NCBI GenBank assembly: GCA_020860575.1 | Contig: JAJBUB010000006.1 | Coordinates: 1-45,090 of the forward strand | Origin: Clostridiales bacterium | GTDB lineage: Bacteria; Bacillota; Clostridia; Oscillospirales; Oscillospiraceae | Direction of reading: 5' to 3' | Length of the DNA stretch: 45,090 bases | Shown: positions 8,812-17,036 of the stretch, piece after piece | Position numbering within the stretch: the first letter of the stretch is position 1 | Layout: every line of letters begins with the position of its first letter | Made by a program: the position numbers and the translations under genes | Notes under the pieces: generated by a model | Told to the model about the DNA's origin: nothing | Database searches by the model: none | What the model saw: only the letters and a program-made list of their open reading frames with translations

Positions 8812-11052
8812 TTATGCCTTGGCATAATAGTTGATGAGGCACCCGGCCAGGACGATGTCCCGCTCCTCCCGGGTCATGCCGGGGAGACGGAGGGTTACGG
8901 TTTTCTCGCCGTCCTTCTGGTAGAGGGTCGCCTCGATCTCCTCCCCGTCCCCTTCCAGCAGGGCCTTGATACCGGGGATGTACAGCCGGTCGCCGGGCTG
9001 GATGTTCAGCTCCGCCAGGCCGTCCACGATAAAGGGTAGCATGCCCCAGTTCACCACGTTGGAGCGGTAGCGCTTGGTGGCGTACTCGGCGGCCAGGTTA
9101 GCCACGCCCCCCAGCACCCGCTGACAGGAGGCGGCCTGCTCCCGGGCGGAGCCGTCGCCGGGCTTGAGGGCCATGACCAGAGAGCCGAGGCCGGTGGTCT
9201 CCGGGTCGCAGCCGTCCAGGGCCTCCTTCACCTTTGCAGTGGACTTGCCCGCCTGACGCTGCTTTTCCACCTTCTGGATGGCCTTGGCACGGCCCACATA
9301 GGCGGGGTCCTTCCGGCTCAGGGCAAACTCTGCCAGGCCCAGGGGATTGGAGCGATAGGAGGAGGTCTCCCCGGAGGGGATGAGCTCGTCGGTGGTGGTC
9401 ACCGGGTCGTAGATGGCGGAGGCCACGGTGAGCATCAGATTCTCCGGCATGGCGATCTGGGCGGGCCAGTCGGTGATGTTGGGGCCAAAGACCAGCTCCG
9501 TCTCCGGCTGGGGGTTGCCCACGCCGAAGTAGACCCGGCTCTTATAGGCGGAGTCGTCGTAGCGATAGCTCTCGTCCGGCTTATCCTCCGGGACGCTGTC
9601 CAGCTCGAAGGCGGAGGTGAGCACGCCGCCGTTCAGGGCGGTGGCGGCGATGGAGCGGGCGTCCATCAGGGCCACATAGGACAGCTGACCGTTGCCGGGC
9701 TTGGAGCCCTCCCGGTTGGGGAAGTTCCGGGTAGAGTGGCGGATGGAGAAGCCGCCGTTGGCGGGCACGTCGCCCGCGCCGAAGCAGGGGCCGCAGAAGC
9801 AGGACCGGATGGAGGCGCCGGCGGCCATCAGGTCGGAGATTGCCCCCTGACGGGTCAGCTCCTGGAAGATGGGCATGGAGCCGGGGTAGCAGGAGAGCCA
9901 GAAGGACTGGCTGCCGATGGAGCTGCCCTTCAAAATCTCCGAGGCCCGGAGCAGGTTCTGATAGGTGCCGCCGGAGCATCCGGCGATGACCGCCTGATCG
10001 ACGTAGAATTTCCCGTCCTTCACCTTGCTCAGCAGGGAGGGGACCTTGTCCATCCCCAGCTGACGGCGGGCGGTCTCCTCCGTCTCGGCCAGGATGTCGG
10101 TCATGTTGGCCTTGAACTGCTTGATGGTGTAGGCGTTGGAGGGATGGAAGGGCAGAGCGATCATCGGCTCCACCAGGCTCAGGTCCACCAAAATCACGTC
10201 GTCGTAATAGGCGCCCTCGCCCGGCATCAGGCGGCGGTAGTCCCCGCCCCGGCCCAGGAGGGTAAGATAGTCACGTGTGGTCTCGTCGGTGGCCCAGACG
10301 GAGGAGAGGCAGGAGGTCTCGGTGGTCATCACGTCGATGCCGCAGCGGTAGTCCATGGAGAGGCTCGCCACGCCGGGGCCAAAGAACTCCATGACGGCGT
10401 TTTTCACCACACCCTTGGTGAAGGTCTTGCCGATGATGGCCAGGGCCACGTCCTGGGGGCCTACTCCCGGCCGGGGCGCGCCGGTGAGATAGACCGCCAC
10501 CACACGGGGATAGGAGATGTCATAGGTCTTGTTCAGCAGCTGCTTGACCAGCTCCGGGCCGCCCTCGCCGATGGCCATGGTGCCGAAGGCGCCGTAGCGG
10601 GTGTGGGAGTCGGAGCCGAGGATCATCTTGCCGCTGCCGGCGTACCGCTCCCGCATATAGGAGTGGATGACCGCCTGGTGGGCGGGGACGAACTCGCCGC
10701 CGTACTTTTTGGCGGCGGAGAGGCCGAACACATGGTCGTCCTCGTTGATGGTGCCGCCCACGGCGCACAGGGAGTTATGGCAGTTGGTCAGCACATAGGG
10801 CAGGGGGAACCGCTCCAGCCCGGAGGCCCGGGCAGTCTGGATAATGCCCACATAGGTGATGTCATGGGAGGCCATGGCGTCGAATTTGATCTTCAGCTCC
10901 CCCATATCCGGGGAGGTGTTGTGGCTGCTGAGGATACCGTAGGAGATGGTCTTCTTCTTGGCCTCCTCCACGGGAAACAGCTCCGCCCCCTCGCTGAGCG
11001 GGACAAAGGTGCCGCCGGTAAAGTATGCGCCGGAGTTGAGTACGTTGATCAT
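8812..11052 (-). CDS. Aconitase-superfamily hydratase (YbhJ-like)
   Basis: 746 aa, one full aconitase-type protein with an iron-sulfur cluster. Candidate [4Fe-4S] ligands are Cys359 (AGCSGGT) and Cys420/Cys423 in [10 protein letters not shown], matching the spacing in aconitases. Catalytic-domain motifs [14 protein letters not shown] and the swivel-domain-like end are present. Length and layout resemble E. coli YbhJ, whose substrate is not established, so this is called only hydratase. ATG 11052 (MINVLNSG) is chosen because GGAGG lies 8-9 nt upstream; an earlier in-frame codon at 11076 has none. Monocistronic: own promoter at 11171-11199 and terminator at 8756-8787. Confidence 0.9.
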   Translation of the reverse strand: MINVLNSGAYFTGGTFVPLSEGAELFPVEEAKKKTISYGILSSHNTSPDMGELKIKFDAMASHDITYVGIIQTARASGLERFPLPYVLTNCHNSLCAVGGTINEDDHVFGLSAAKKYGGEFVPAHQAVIHSYMRERYAGSGKMILGSDSHTRYGAFGTMAIGEGGPELVKQLLNKTYDISYPRVVAVYLTGAPRPGVGPQDVALAIIGKTFTKGVVKNAVMEFFGPGVASLSMDYRCGIDVMTTETSCLSSVWATDETTRDYLTLLGRGGDYRRLMPGEGAYYDDVILVDLSLVEPMIALPFHPSNAYTIKQFKANMTDILAETEETARRQLGMDKVPSLLSKVKDGKFYVDQAVIAGCSGGTYQNLLRASEILKGSSIGSQSFWLSCYPGSMPIFQELTRQGAISDLMAAGASIRSCFCGPCFGAGDVPANGGFSIRHSTRNFPNREGSKPGNGQLSYVALMDARSIAATALNGGVLTSAFELDSVPEDKPDESYRYDDSAYKSRVYFGVGNPQPETELVFGPNITDWPAQIAMPENLMLTVASAIYDPVTTTDELIPSGETSSYRSNPLGLAEFALSRKDPAYVGRAKAIQKVEKQRQAGKSTAKVKEALDGCDPETTGLGSLVMALKPGDGSAREQAASCQRVLGGVANLAAEYATKRYRSNVVNWGMLPFIVDGLAELNIQPGDRLYIPGIKALLEGDGEEIEATLYQKDGEKTVTLRLPGMTREERDIVLAGCLINYYAKA

Positions 11053-11137
11053 AGTGGATACCTCCAGTTCAAACAAAGACGCAGAGGGGCGGGACGGCCC
11101 CGTTGCCGTCTCCCTGCTCTACGCCATATTTTTCAGC

Positions 11138-11166
11138 TCAGCCGCCCATACAGCACGGGCGGCTGA
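11138..11166 (-). repeat. Inverted repeat at the predicted 5' end of the hydratase mRNA
   Basis: Perfect 10-bp arms (11138-11147 with 11157-11166) and a 9-nt loop. It begins about where transcription from the -10 box at 11171-11176 should start, so the mRNA would carry a 5'-terminal stem-loop in a leader of ~110 nt. The minus strand continues with GCTGAAAAAT, not a U-run, so it is not a good terminator. Confidence 0.6.
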
Positions 11167-11170
11167 AACT

Positions 11171-11199
11171 AATATAACAGCATCCGGCCAAAAACACAA
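11171..11199 (-). promoter_or_regulatory. Promoter of the hydratase gene
   Basis: Minus strand -35 TTGTGT (11194-11199), 17-bp spacer, -10 TATATT (11171-11176). Confidence 0.65.
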
Positions 11200-11274
11200 G
11201 TGCCGGAACCTTTTTTGTGAAAAATCCGGGAATGGGGCGGGCTTTTTCCCGCCGGATTGGGGAAAAAGCCGTTC

Positions 11275-11655
11275 TCACCGGGCGGTTTCCGTCCCTCCGG
11301 CCAGCTCCCGCAGCGCCTCGGTGGGGAGGAAAAACTTCGCTGTAAAGGGGTCGATCACCACCCCGCCGCACCTGGGGTCCTCCAGACAGGCGGCAGCGTA
11401 GGCGGGAAACGCCAGGTGCAGGAAGGCGAACCGCGTCCCGTACTCGTTGGCGATCTGGGTCTGGGCGGAAAAGGCCGGGAACAGAACGGCGCTGTCCGGG
11501 CCGGGGATGGTGTCCGGACGGACCCCCTGGCCGTTGGGGTCCGCCTGGACGGGGACATAGATCTCGCTCCCGGCCAGCTCGGACACGATCCAGGCCGCCA
11601 GAGCCTGCTCCGGTTTCCGCTGATACCGCCGGAGCATTTGGGTCAGTGATTCCAT
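11275..11655 (-). CDS. SseB-like domain protein
   Basis: 126 aa, cytoplasmic, no signal or membrane segment. The pattern resembles the SseB N-terminal family: an N-terminal helix, then SEIYVPVQAD, a strand run with VLFPAFSAQTQI, and the closing VVIDPFTAKFFLPTEAL. That family was named from a type III secretion context but is widespread in Gram-positives with no known function. Start ATG 11655 (MESLTQML) is preceded by a purine-rich AGGAGAGAG stretch; the frame remains open further upstream into the previous gene but without a better start. It follows the anchored protein at 11678-12310 by 22 nt and probably shares its promoter. Confidence 0.72.
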   Translation of the reverse strand: MESLTQMLRRYQRKPEQALAAWIVSELAGSEIYVPVQADPNGQGVRPDTIPGPDSAVLFPAFSAQTQIANEYGTRFAFLHLAFPAYAAACLEDPRCGGVVIDPFTAKFFLPTEALRELAGGTETAR

Positions 11656-11677
11656 AGCCGTCTCCTTCTCTCTCCTG

Positions 11678-12310
11678 TCACTCCACCCAGGCGCTGTGGA
11701 CGACGCCCACCAGATACCAGGCGCCGCTGTCCCACTCAAAGACCAGCTTCAGGGTGGACCAGTTGCTCTCCCCGTCGGTGGCGTAAAACTCCACATACCG
11801 CCCGTCCGGGTACATTTCCGATACGTTTTCCAAACCGTTGCCCGCCACCTGGCTGCTGTCCACGCTGATGCGCAGGGAGGCCAGATAGTCCTGCTCCCAG
11901 ACATAGGCGGCGAAGTAGTCCGCCACCGTCAGATTGATGGGAGAGGCGGTGTCGGTGCTGGTGCCCCAGAGGTAGGTGGTCGCCGACTCGCTGGCCTCCA
12001 CCAGGGCGTCCGGTAAAAAGGTCAGGTTGGAGGCGGCGTCCACCGTGGTATTGGGGGTAAACGTGACCCCCTTTTCCGGGTGAACATACTCCGCCAGCGT
12101 CTCATAGTCGCCGCTTTGAATGGCCTCGGCCGTCTCTATGGCGCAGGACACCAGGGAGGCGGTGTCCCCCTCCTCCTGTTCGGAGGCCAGAGAGGTCTGG
12201 AGGATGGCGGCGCTCCTGGGAGAGATCAGCCGGCTGACGGCAAATCCTCCGGCCAGGCCGAGAACAAGGAACAGAATGGACAGCAAGATCGTCGCAGAAC
12301 GCCTGACCAT
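11678..12310 (-). CDS. Membrane-anchored extracytoplasmic protein of unknown function
   Basis: 210 aa. The N-terminus (RRS, then hydrophobic residues ~5-30 rich in Leu/Ala) is an uncleaved signal anchor or signal peptide; the rest is an acidic outer domain. The segment GDYETLAEYVHPEKGVTFTP is a Gly-Asp-Tyr/His-Pro-Glu-Lys-Gly motif I have the impression recurs in secreted Firmicutes proteins of unknown function. ATG 12310 has AAGGAGG upstream. A longer in-frame start at 12388 is excluded because it coincides with the -35 box of the likely promoter. Upstream partner of the SseB-like gene. Confidence 0.75.
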   Translation of the reverse strand: MVRRSATILLSILFLVLGLAGGFAVSRLISPRSAAILQTSLASEQEEGDTASLVSCAIETAEAIQSGDYETLAEYVHPEKGVTFTPNTTVDAASNLTFLPDALVEASESATTYLWGTSTDTASPINLTVADYFAAYVWEQDYLASLRISVDSSQVAGNGLENVSEMYPDGRYVEFYATDGESNWSTLKLVFEWDSGAWYLVGVVHSAWVE

Positions 12311-12360
12311 AGGGTGCACCTCCTTCCACCGCAGATCGGTGCCAAATACTGTTAATTGAT

Positions 12361-12388
12361 ATTGTAATGGTGCTGTAAGAAAATGCAA
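12361..12388 (-). promoter_or_regulatory. Promoter of the anchored protein/SseB-like unit
   Basis: Minus strand -35 TTGCAT (12383-12388), 16-bp spacer, -10 TACAAT (12361-12366), about 50 nt before the start codon. Confidence 0.6.
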
Positions 12389-12489
12389 TTACAAAAAGTA
12401 ACAGGAAACCTTTTCAGCTGCCGGTCAGAGGGGATTCCTCTCTTTTTTTCAGCCGTATTCCACAATTTTGCGGCATCACGGCGTTTGAA

Positions 12490-12517
12490 AACGACATTCT
12501 TCTGCTCCCGTGTCGTT
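12490..12517. promoter_or_regulatory. Palindrome upstream of the TetR-containing operon, candidate operator
   Basis: Perfect 7-bp inverted repeat AACGACA/TGTCGTT with 14 bases between the arms. It ends at the expected -35 region of the plus-strand promoter whose -10 TATAAT is at 12539-12544. The operon encodes a TetR-type regulator, which as a class often binds palindromes in its own promoter. The long gap between arms is less usual for TetR sites. Confidence 0.45.
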
Positions 12518-12538
12518 CCGTTTTGCCGGTGAAGCCCT

Positions 12539-12544
12539 TATAAT
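12539..12544 (+). promoter_or_regulatory. -10 box of the plus-strand TetR operon
   Basis: Consensus TATAAT followed by GGG; no good -35 hexamer is seen 16-18 bp upstream (TTCCGT at 17), suggesting a weak or activated promoter. The leader to the ATG at 12576 is about 25 nt. Confidence 0.55.
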
Positions 12545-12575
12545 GGGCACATCATAACGAAGGAGGTTCCCTCAA

Positions 12576-12929
12576 ATGAACACAGACAGAATCTTTGCGG
12601 AAAACATTGCCAATGAATACGCCCCCAAGGACACATCCAAAGTCGTCGCCCTGAAAAAGCTGGACAGAAAGGCAAAGCTGCCGGCGGATGTGTTCGGATA
12701 CTGCTTCGGCATCCTCTCCACCCTGGTCGCAGGCTTCGGGATGTGCCTCTCCCTACAGGTGATCGGCCCGGAGGAGCCAGCCACAATGGTGGTGGGCAGC
12801 ATCGTGGGCATCATCGGCTTTATCGGGATGGGCGTCAACTTTCCCATCTACCGGATGCTCCGGGAGCGGGGCAAAAAGAAGTACGCCTTTGAAATTATGG
12901 AGCTTGCAAAGGAGATCAGCGAGAGCTGA
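12576..12929 (+). CDS. Small two-helix membrane protein of unknown function
   Basis: 117 aa. A hydrophilic N-terminal ~38 residues containing EYAPKDTSKVVALKKLDRKAK is followed by two hydrophobic helices (about 40-65 and 70-92) and a basic C-terminal helix ending AFEIMELAKEIS. I associate this pattern with a conserved Clostridia protein often found beside TetR-type regulators and sometimes misnamed dihydropteridine reductase; no catalytic motif is visible. AAGGAGG lies 11 nt before the ATG. First gene of a plus-strand three-gene unit. Confidence 0.82.
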   Translation: MNTDRIFAENIANEYAPKDTSKVVALKKLDRKAKLPADVFGYCFGILSTLVAGFGMCLSLQVIGPEEPATMVVGSIVGIIGFIGMGVNFPIYRMLRERGKKKYAFEIMELAKEISES

Positions 12930-12959
12930 GCGCCCCGGCGAGGGCAGGAGGTGGAACGG

Positions 12960-13538
12960 ATGACCAGGTCTGAGAGCAAATACTTCAACACCGCCCGCAG
13001 AATGGACGAGGCCTTTCTGGAGCTGATGGAGCAGAAGGACTTCGAATACATCACCGTCAAGGAGATCTGCGAGAGGGCGGGCGTCAGCCGCTCCACCTTC
13101 TATCTTCACTACGAGACGATGGGAGATCTTCTGAACGAGTGTGTGGAGCAGATGAACCAGCAGTTTCTCGCATATTTTGACGAGACAGCGTCGGAGTTCA
13201 GGCAGAGCATCAGGACAGCCCCCCTGGAGCAGCTTTTTCTGATCACCCCGGAATATCTGACGCCATATCTGACCTATATTTCCGAGCACAGGGCCGTGTT
13301 CCGGGTCGTACTCAAAAGCCCCCAGGCCCTGCATACCGACCGGACATACACCGCTTTATTCAGCGACATTCTCAACGAGATATTGGCTCGTCATGCTGTG
13401 CCGGAGGCAGACCGTGGATATATGCTCACCTTCTATATCAATGGCATTATGGGGATCGTCCGGCGGTGGCTTCTCTCGGACTGTGCGGAGTCCGTCGAAC
13501 ACATCGCCAGCGTGATCATGACTGTCATCCGGCGGTGA
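12960..13538 (+). CDS. TetR/AcrR family transcriptional regulator
   Basis: 192 aa one-component repressor type. The N-terminal helix-turn-helix is clear: ITVKEICERAGVSRSTFYLHY, residues ~30-50, after a helix with the family-typical ARRMDEAFLELMEQ. The C-terminal ~130 residues are the all-helical ligand/dimer domain, ending with a TetR-C33-like segment (YMLTFYINGIMGIVRRWL). ATG 12960 has AGGAGG 8 nt upstream (12946-12951); a GTG three codons earlier overlaps that site. It lies 30 nt after the small membrane protein gene and 3 nt before a second membrane protein gene, so it probably controls its own operon through the palindrome at 12490-12517. Ligand unknown. Confidence 0.9.
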   Translation: MTRSESKYFNTARRMDEAFLELMEQKDFEYITVKEICERAGVSRSTFYLHYETMGDLLNECVEQMNQQFLAYFDETASEFRQSIRTAPLEQLFLITPEYLTPYLTYISEHRAVFRVVLKSPQALHTDRTYTALFSDILNEILARHAVPEADRGYMLTFYINGIMGIVRRWLLSDCAESVEHIASVIMTVIRR

Positions 13539-13541
13539 CAG

Positions 13542-14216
13542 ATGAGACGGTCAAACAAAATCCTCCGCCGCCATCCCGTCATTCACAGGTATCTGTCAGA
13601 CGACAGGTGGAAGGCCTCCGTCTCCCTGGCCTGCTCGTTTGCCTTCAACCTGCTCTATGCCCTCTGGGAGATCGGCTGCGGTTTTTACTACCGTTCCTAC
13701 TGGTTCATCACCCTGGGCTGCTACTATGTCCTGCTGTCCCTGTCCCGGCTGCTCCTGCTGCGCCAGGCTCACGGCAAAAACGGAACGCAGCGGATGGGGT
13801 GGAGGCGCTACCGCACCTGCGGTATTCTGCTGCTGTTGCTGAATTTTATTCTGTCCGGCATCGTGGTGCTGGCAGTGCTCGACCGTCAGGGGGCAAACTA
13901 TGCGGGCTATCTGGTCTATGTCATGGCAGCCTACACCTTTTACCGGGTGGGGATGGCGATACGCAATCTGTTCAAATTCCGAAAGACAGACGACCCGGTG
14001 ATCTCCGCCTCCAAAATCATCGGCTTCGTGTCGGCCATCGTCTCTCTGCTCTCTCTGGAGATTGCCATGGTGCTGCAGTTCGGTGGGGACGGAGATTTTT
14101 TCCGGGCGATGACCGCCCTGACCGGGGCCGGGGCCTGTCTTATCATCACCGGGACGGCGGTCCGCATGATTTTGACCGCACAAAGAAAACTGCGAATCAA
14201 TTTCGATATCCAATAG
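13542..14216 (+). CDS. Polytopic membrane protein of unknown function
   Basis: 224 aa, N-terminus strongly basic (RRSNKILRRH), then about six hydrophobic segments: roughly residues 25-48, 52-74, 92-114, 118-138, 156-176 and 186-208. No known motif is recognised. The ATG at 13542 is 3 nt past the TetR stop codon, so translation is likely coupled. Last gene of the plus-strand unit, followed by the terminator at 14260-14296. As the TetR neighbour it may be the regulated effector, for example a transporter-like or stress protein, but this is inference. Confidence 0.8.
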   Translation: MRRSNKILRRHPVIHRYLSDDRWKASVSLACSFAFNLLYALWEIGCGFYYRSYWFITLGCYYVLLSLSRLLLLRQAHGKNGTQRMGWRRYRTCGILLLLLNFILSGIVVLAVLDRQGANYAGYLVYVMAAYTFYRVGMAIRNLFKFRKTDDPVISASKIIGFVSAIVSLLSLEIAMVLQFGGDGDFFRAMTALTGAGACLIITGTAVRMILTAQRKLRINFDIQ

Positions 14217-14259
14217 GGCAGGGCGACAGCGTCCCCGCTCGGATATCTGACATCAAGCG

Positions 14260-14296
14260 AAAAAGACGATCAACCGAACCGGTTAGTCGTCTTTTT
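14260..14296. terminator. Bidirectional intrinsic terminator between convergent units
   Basis: 10-bp stem (14260-14269 with 14287-14296) with an inner AACCG/CGGTT stem; A-run on the left and T-run on the right serve both strands. It separates the plus-strand TetR unit from the minus-strand MFS gene whose stop is at 14301. Confidence 0.85.
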
Positions 14297-14300
14297 TTCG

Positions 14301-15491
14301 CTATTTTACCTTCTCCGTCCGCCGTACCAGCAGCAGGCCGGCGATGAGGACGACGGGGAAAATCACCCCCGCCAGCAGGCCGGTGTTCAGATCTCCGGCG
14401 GCGCTGGAGATCAGTCCCACCAGGGTAGGGCCTCCGCCGCAGCCCAGGTCGCCCCCCAGGGCCATCAGGGCAAACATAGCGGTGCCGCCCCGGGGACATT
14501 TCGCCGACACCAGAGAAAAGGTCCCCGGCCAGAGGATGCCCACGGAGAAGCCGCAGAGGGCGCACCCCACCAGGCCCATCACCGCATTGCCGCTCAGGGT
14601 GGCCAGGAGGTAGCTGGCGATGCACAGCGCGCCGCTGCCCATCATAAAGGGGATCAGATCCCACCTCTCGCTGAATTTGCCGTAGATGGCCCGGCTGGCC
14701 CCCATGAGCAGGGAGAAGGCGCAGGGTCCCGCCAGGTCGCCCACCGTCTTGGACACCTGAAGCCCTGCCTCGGCGAAGGTGGAGGCCCACTGGCTCATGG
14801 CCTGCTCCGCCGCTCCGGAGCAGATCATCAGCACAAAGAACAGCCAGATCACCTTGGACCGGAGCAGCTCCCCCAGGCTCATCCCCTTTCCCTCGGGGAC
14901 CAGGGTGGGGATGGGGACCCGGGTGAACAGCAGGGCGTTAGCCAGGGACAAAACCGCCCACAGACAGGCCAGGATGCGCCAGTTTTCCACCCCCGCCAGG
15001 GCAAAAAATCCGGTGGAGACCAGCGTCACCAGCACGCAGCCCCAGCAGTAGAAGGAGTGGAGGTTCGCCATCACCCCCGCCTTGTTGTCAAAGGGGCAGG
15101 CCTCCACAATGGGGCTGACCAGCACCTCCAGCAGTCCGCCCCCCACGGCGTAGAGGGCCACGGAGCAGAGCAGGCCGATATACGGGTCCGGCAGCAGAGA
15201 GGGCAGCGTCCCCAGCCCCACCAGGCCCAGGGCGGCAAACAGATTGGCGGCCACGGCACAGGGACGATAGCCGATCCTGTCCACCAGCTTCACCGACAGC
15301 AGGTCCACCGTGAGCTGGATGCAGAAGTTCAGCGTCACCAGCAGGGTGATCTGCTCCAGGGGGATGCCGAACTCCGACTGGAAGGTGAGAAACAGCAGGG
15401 GTGCGAAGCTGTTGACGATGGCCTGGGTGATGTACCCAAAGCAACAGGCAAAGAGGGTGTGTTGATAGTTGGGGGCGGTTCCGTCTCTCAT
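14301..15491 (-). CDS. Major facilitator superfamily transporter
   Basis: 396 aa, 12 hydrophobic helices in two halves separated by a central loop (VPIPTLVPEGKGMSLGELL, ~212-230). An MFS loop-2/3-like element is visible as DRIGYRP after the second helix. Hydrophobicity and spacing match sugar/drug-type MFS permeases; substrate cannot be read. The ATG overlaps the MoxR gene stop by 4 nt (ATGA), so the two are translationally coupled. It is the distal gene of the LRR-VWA-MerR/RDD-MoxR-MFS cluster and ends just before a bidirectional terminator. Confidence 0.9.
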   Translation of the reverse strand: MRDGTAPNYQHTLFACCFGYITQAIVNSFAPLLFLTFQSEFGIPLEQITLLVTLNFCIQLTVDLLSVKLVDRIGYRPCAVAANLFAALGLVGLGTLPSLLPDPYIGLLCSVALYAVGGGLLEVLVSPIVEACPFDNKAGVMANLHSFYCWGCVLVTLVSTGFFALAGVENWRILACLWAVLSLANALLFTRVPIPTLVPEGKGMSLGELLRSKVIWLFFVLMICSGAAEQAMSQWASTFAEAGLQVSKTVGDLAGPCAFSLLMGASRAIYGKFSERWDLIPFMMGSGALCIASYLLATLSGNAVMGLVGCALCGFSVGILWPGTFSLVSAKCPRGGTAMFALMALGGDLGCGGGPTLVGLISSAAGDLNTGLLAGVIFPVVLIAGLLLVRRTEKVK

Positions 15492-16990
15492 CCGTTCTCC
15501 TCCAGCTCCCGGAGGATCTCCCGCTGACGGCCCCCCAGCAGGAGGGAGCGGTTGTACCCGGAGAACTTTTCACAGCCGTTTTGAGCGATAAACGCCATGG
15601 AATAGGGGTTCATGGTCAGCTCGGTCAGGAAGATGACCAGCTCCTGGCCCTCCCCGAAGGCGGCCTCGATGAGAGCGAAGGCCCGGTCCAGCCGGAGGGA
15701 GGCATTCTGAATGGCCCCTTTCCGGGCCTCCACCGCCCCACGGAAGTCGGCGCGCACCCGGTCCGCGGCGGCGGTTCCCGTCAGAGACTCCCGCCGGAGG
15801 GTCTGGAGCAGCCCGTCCAGAGTATCCAGCGCCCGGTCCAGCCGCCGGGCCTCCTCCGGCTCCAGCAGGTCCGCCCTGGCCTTGGACGCCTTCATGCCCT
15901 CCAGCGTCTCCGTCGCCTGGGCAAAGGCGCTCTCCGGTGCCGTACCGCTCTCCAGGGCGGGCATGAGCCCCTTGAGCTGGCGGTGGAGGAGGGTCACATA
16001 GGCGTCCTCCTCGTTGGCCTCCCGGCAGGTGCGGAACAGGGCGTCCAGCAGCAGGGACAGAGCGGACAGCCGCTCGTCAAAGGGGGCCGTCCGGAGACGG
16101 GATACCGTTTTCTCCGTCAGGTGGCCGGAGAGGATGGCCTCCACGTCGTAGTCCGTCCGGTACTTCCGGTAGAGGTCGTAGTAGTTGGCAAAGTCCTTGG
16201 CCACGGCGGGGTACTGGATGTACTGGCCCACCACGCTCTCGTCCACCGTCAGGCCCAGCCTCTCGCTGGCGGAGAGGAGCCGGGACAGGTCCTCCCAGCC
16301 CCGGGCGGTGGCGAAGCGCTTGCCGTCCACCGTAGTCTCCAGGCGATAGAAATTCCCCGGCTTCAGCTCCAAATAGGCCAGCACCGCCGGATGGACCTGG
16401 CGGAGATAGGCGTACTCCTTCCAGGCCGGGTAGCTGGCCTGGATGTCCAGCCGCCGCACCCGGTCCAGGGTCACCACGTCGAAGTCCCGGACGGAGCGGT
16501 TGTACTCCGGGGGATTTCCCGCCGCCACGATGACCCAGCCCTCCGGCAGCTTATGGCTGCCGAAGGTCTTGCACTGGAGAAATTGCAGCATGGCCGGGGC
16601 CAGGGTCTCGGAGACGCAGTTCACCTCGTCCAGAAACAGGATGCCGTTTTCCAGCCCCGTCTCCTCCATGGCCCGGTAGACGCTGGCGATGATCTCACTC
16701 ATGGTGTACTCCGTGACCTGGAAGGACTTGCCGTGATAGGAGGCCTCCCGGATGCTGGGCAGGCCGATGGCGGACTGGCGGGTGTGGTGGGTGATGGTGT
16801 AGCTCACCAGGGCCACGCCGCACTCCCGGGCGGCCTGCTGGGCGATGGCGGTCTTTCCCACCCCCGGAGGGCCCATGAGCAGGATAGGCCGCTGGGCCAC
16901 CAGGGGGATGCTCCATTCCCCGTGCTCGTCTTTGGACAGATACGCCTTTACCGTGTTTTTGACCTGTTCCTTCGCCTCTTTGATGTTCAT
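15488..16990 (-). CDS. MoxR-type AAA+ ATPase
   Basis: 500 aa cytoplasmic ATPase. Walker A GPPGVGKT at residues 40-47, Walker B ILFLDEVN with Asp121/Glu122, a sensor-1 region AAGNPPEYNRS and an arginine-finger-like LDRVRRL. The MoxR-like N-terminal ~270 residues are followed by ~230 residues of Glu/Ala/Arg-rich helical sequence, likely coiled coil, longer than in minimal MoxR proteins (~320 aa). MoxR ATPases act as chaperones with VWA-domain partners, as in RavA-ViaA; a VWA protein lies 1.6 kb upstream on the same strand. It starts 46 nt after the MerR-RDD gene with no visible promoter between, so it is probably co-transcribed. Confidence 0.9.
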   Translation of the reverse strand: MNIKEAKEQVKNTVKAYLSKDEHGEWSIPLVAQRPILLMGPPGVGKTAIAQQAARECGVALVSYTITHHTRQSAIGLPSIREASYHGKSFQVTEYTMSEIIASVYRAMEETGLENGILFLDEVNCVSETLAPAMLQFLQCKTFGSHKLPEGWVIVAAGNPPEYNRSVRDFDVVTLDRVRRLDIQASYPAWKEYAYLRQVHPAVLAYLELKPGNFYRLETTVDGKRFATARGWEDLSRLLSASERLGLTVDESVVGQYIQYPAVAKDFANYYDLYRKYRTDYDVEAILSGHLTEKTVSRLRTAPFDERLSALSLLLDALFRTCREANEEDAYVTLLHRQLKGLMPALESGTAPESAFAQATETLEGMKASKARADLLEPEEARRLDRALDTLDGLLQTLRRESLTGTAAADRVRADFRGAVEARKGAIQNASLRLDRAFALIEAAFGEGQELVIFLTELTMNPYSMAFIAQNGCEKFSGYNRSLLLGGRQREILRELEENG

Positions 16991-17036
16991 TCCCGTTGCT
17001 CCCTCGTCTGTGTTGTCTGTTGTCTTTTTGTGTCGG

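Noticed and set aside
9736-11166. Plus-strand 476-codon frame opposite the hydratase
   Set aside because: Shadow frame; the aconitase-type cysteine motifs are on the minus strand.
12427-12449. AGAGG/CCTCT hairpin followed by a T-run on the plus strand
   Set aside because: Stem is only 5 bp and no plus-strand gene lies upstream, so calling it a terminator is not justified.
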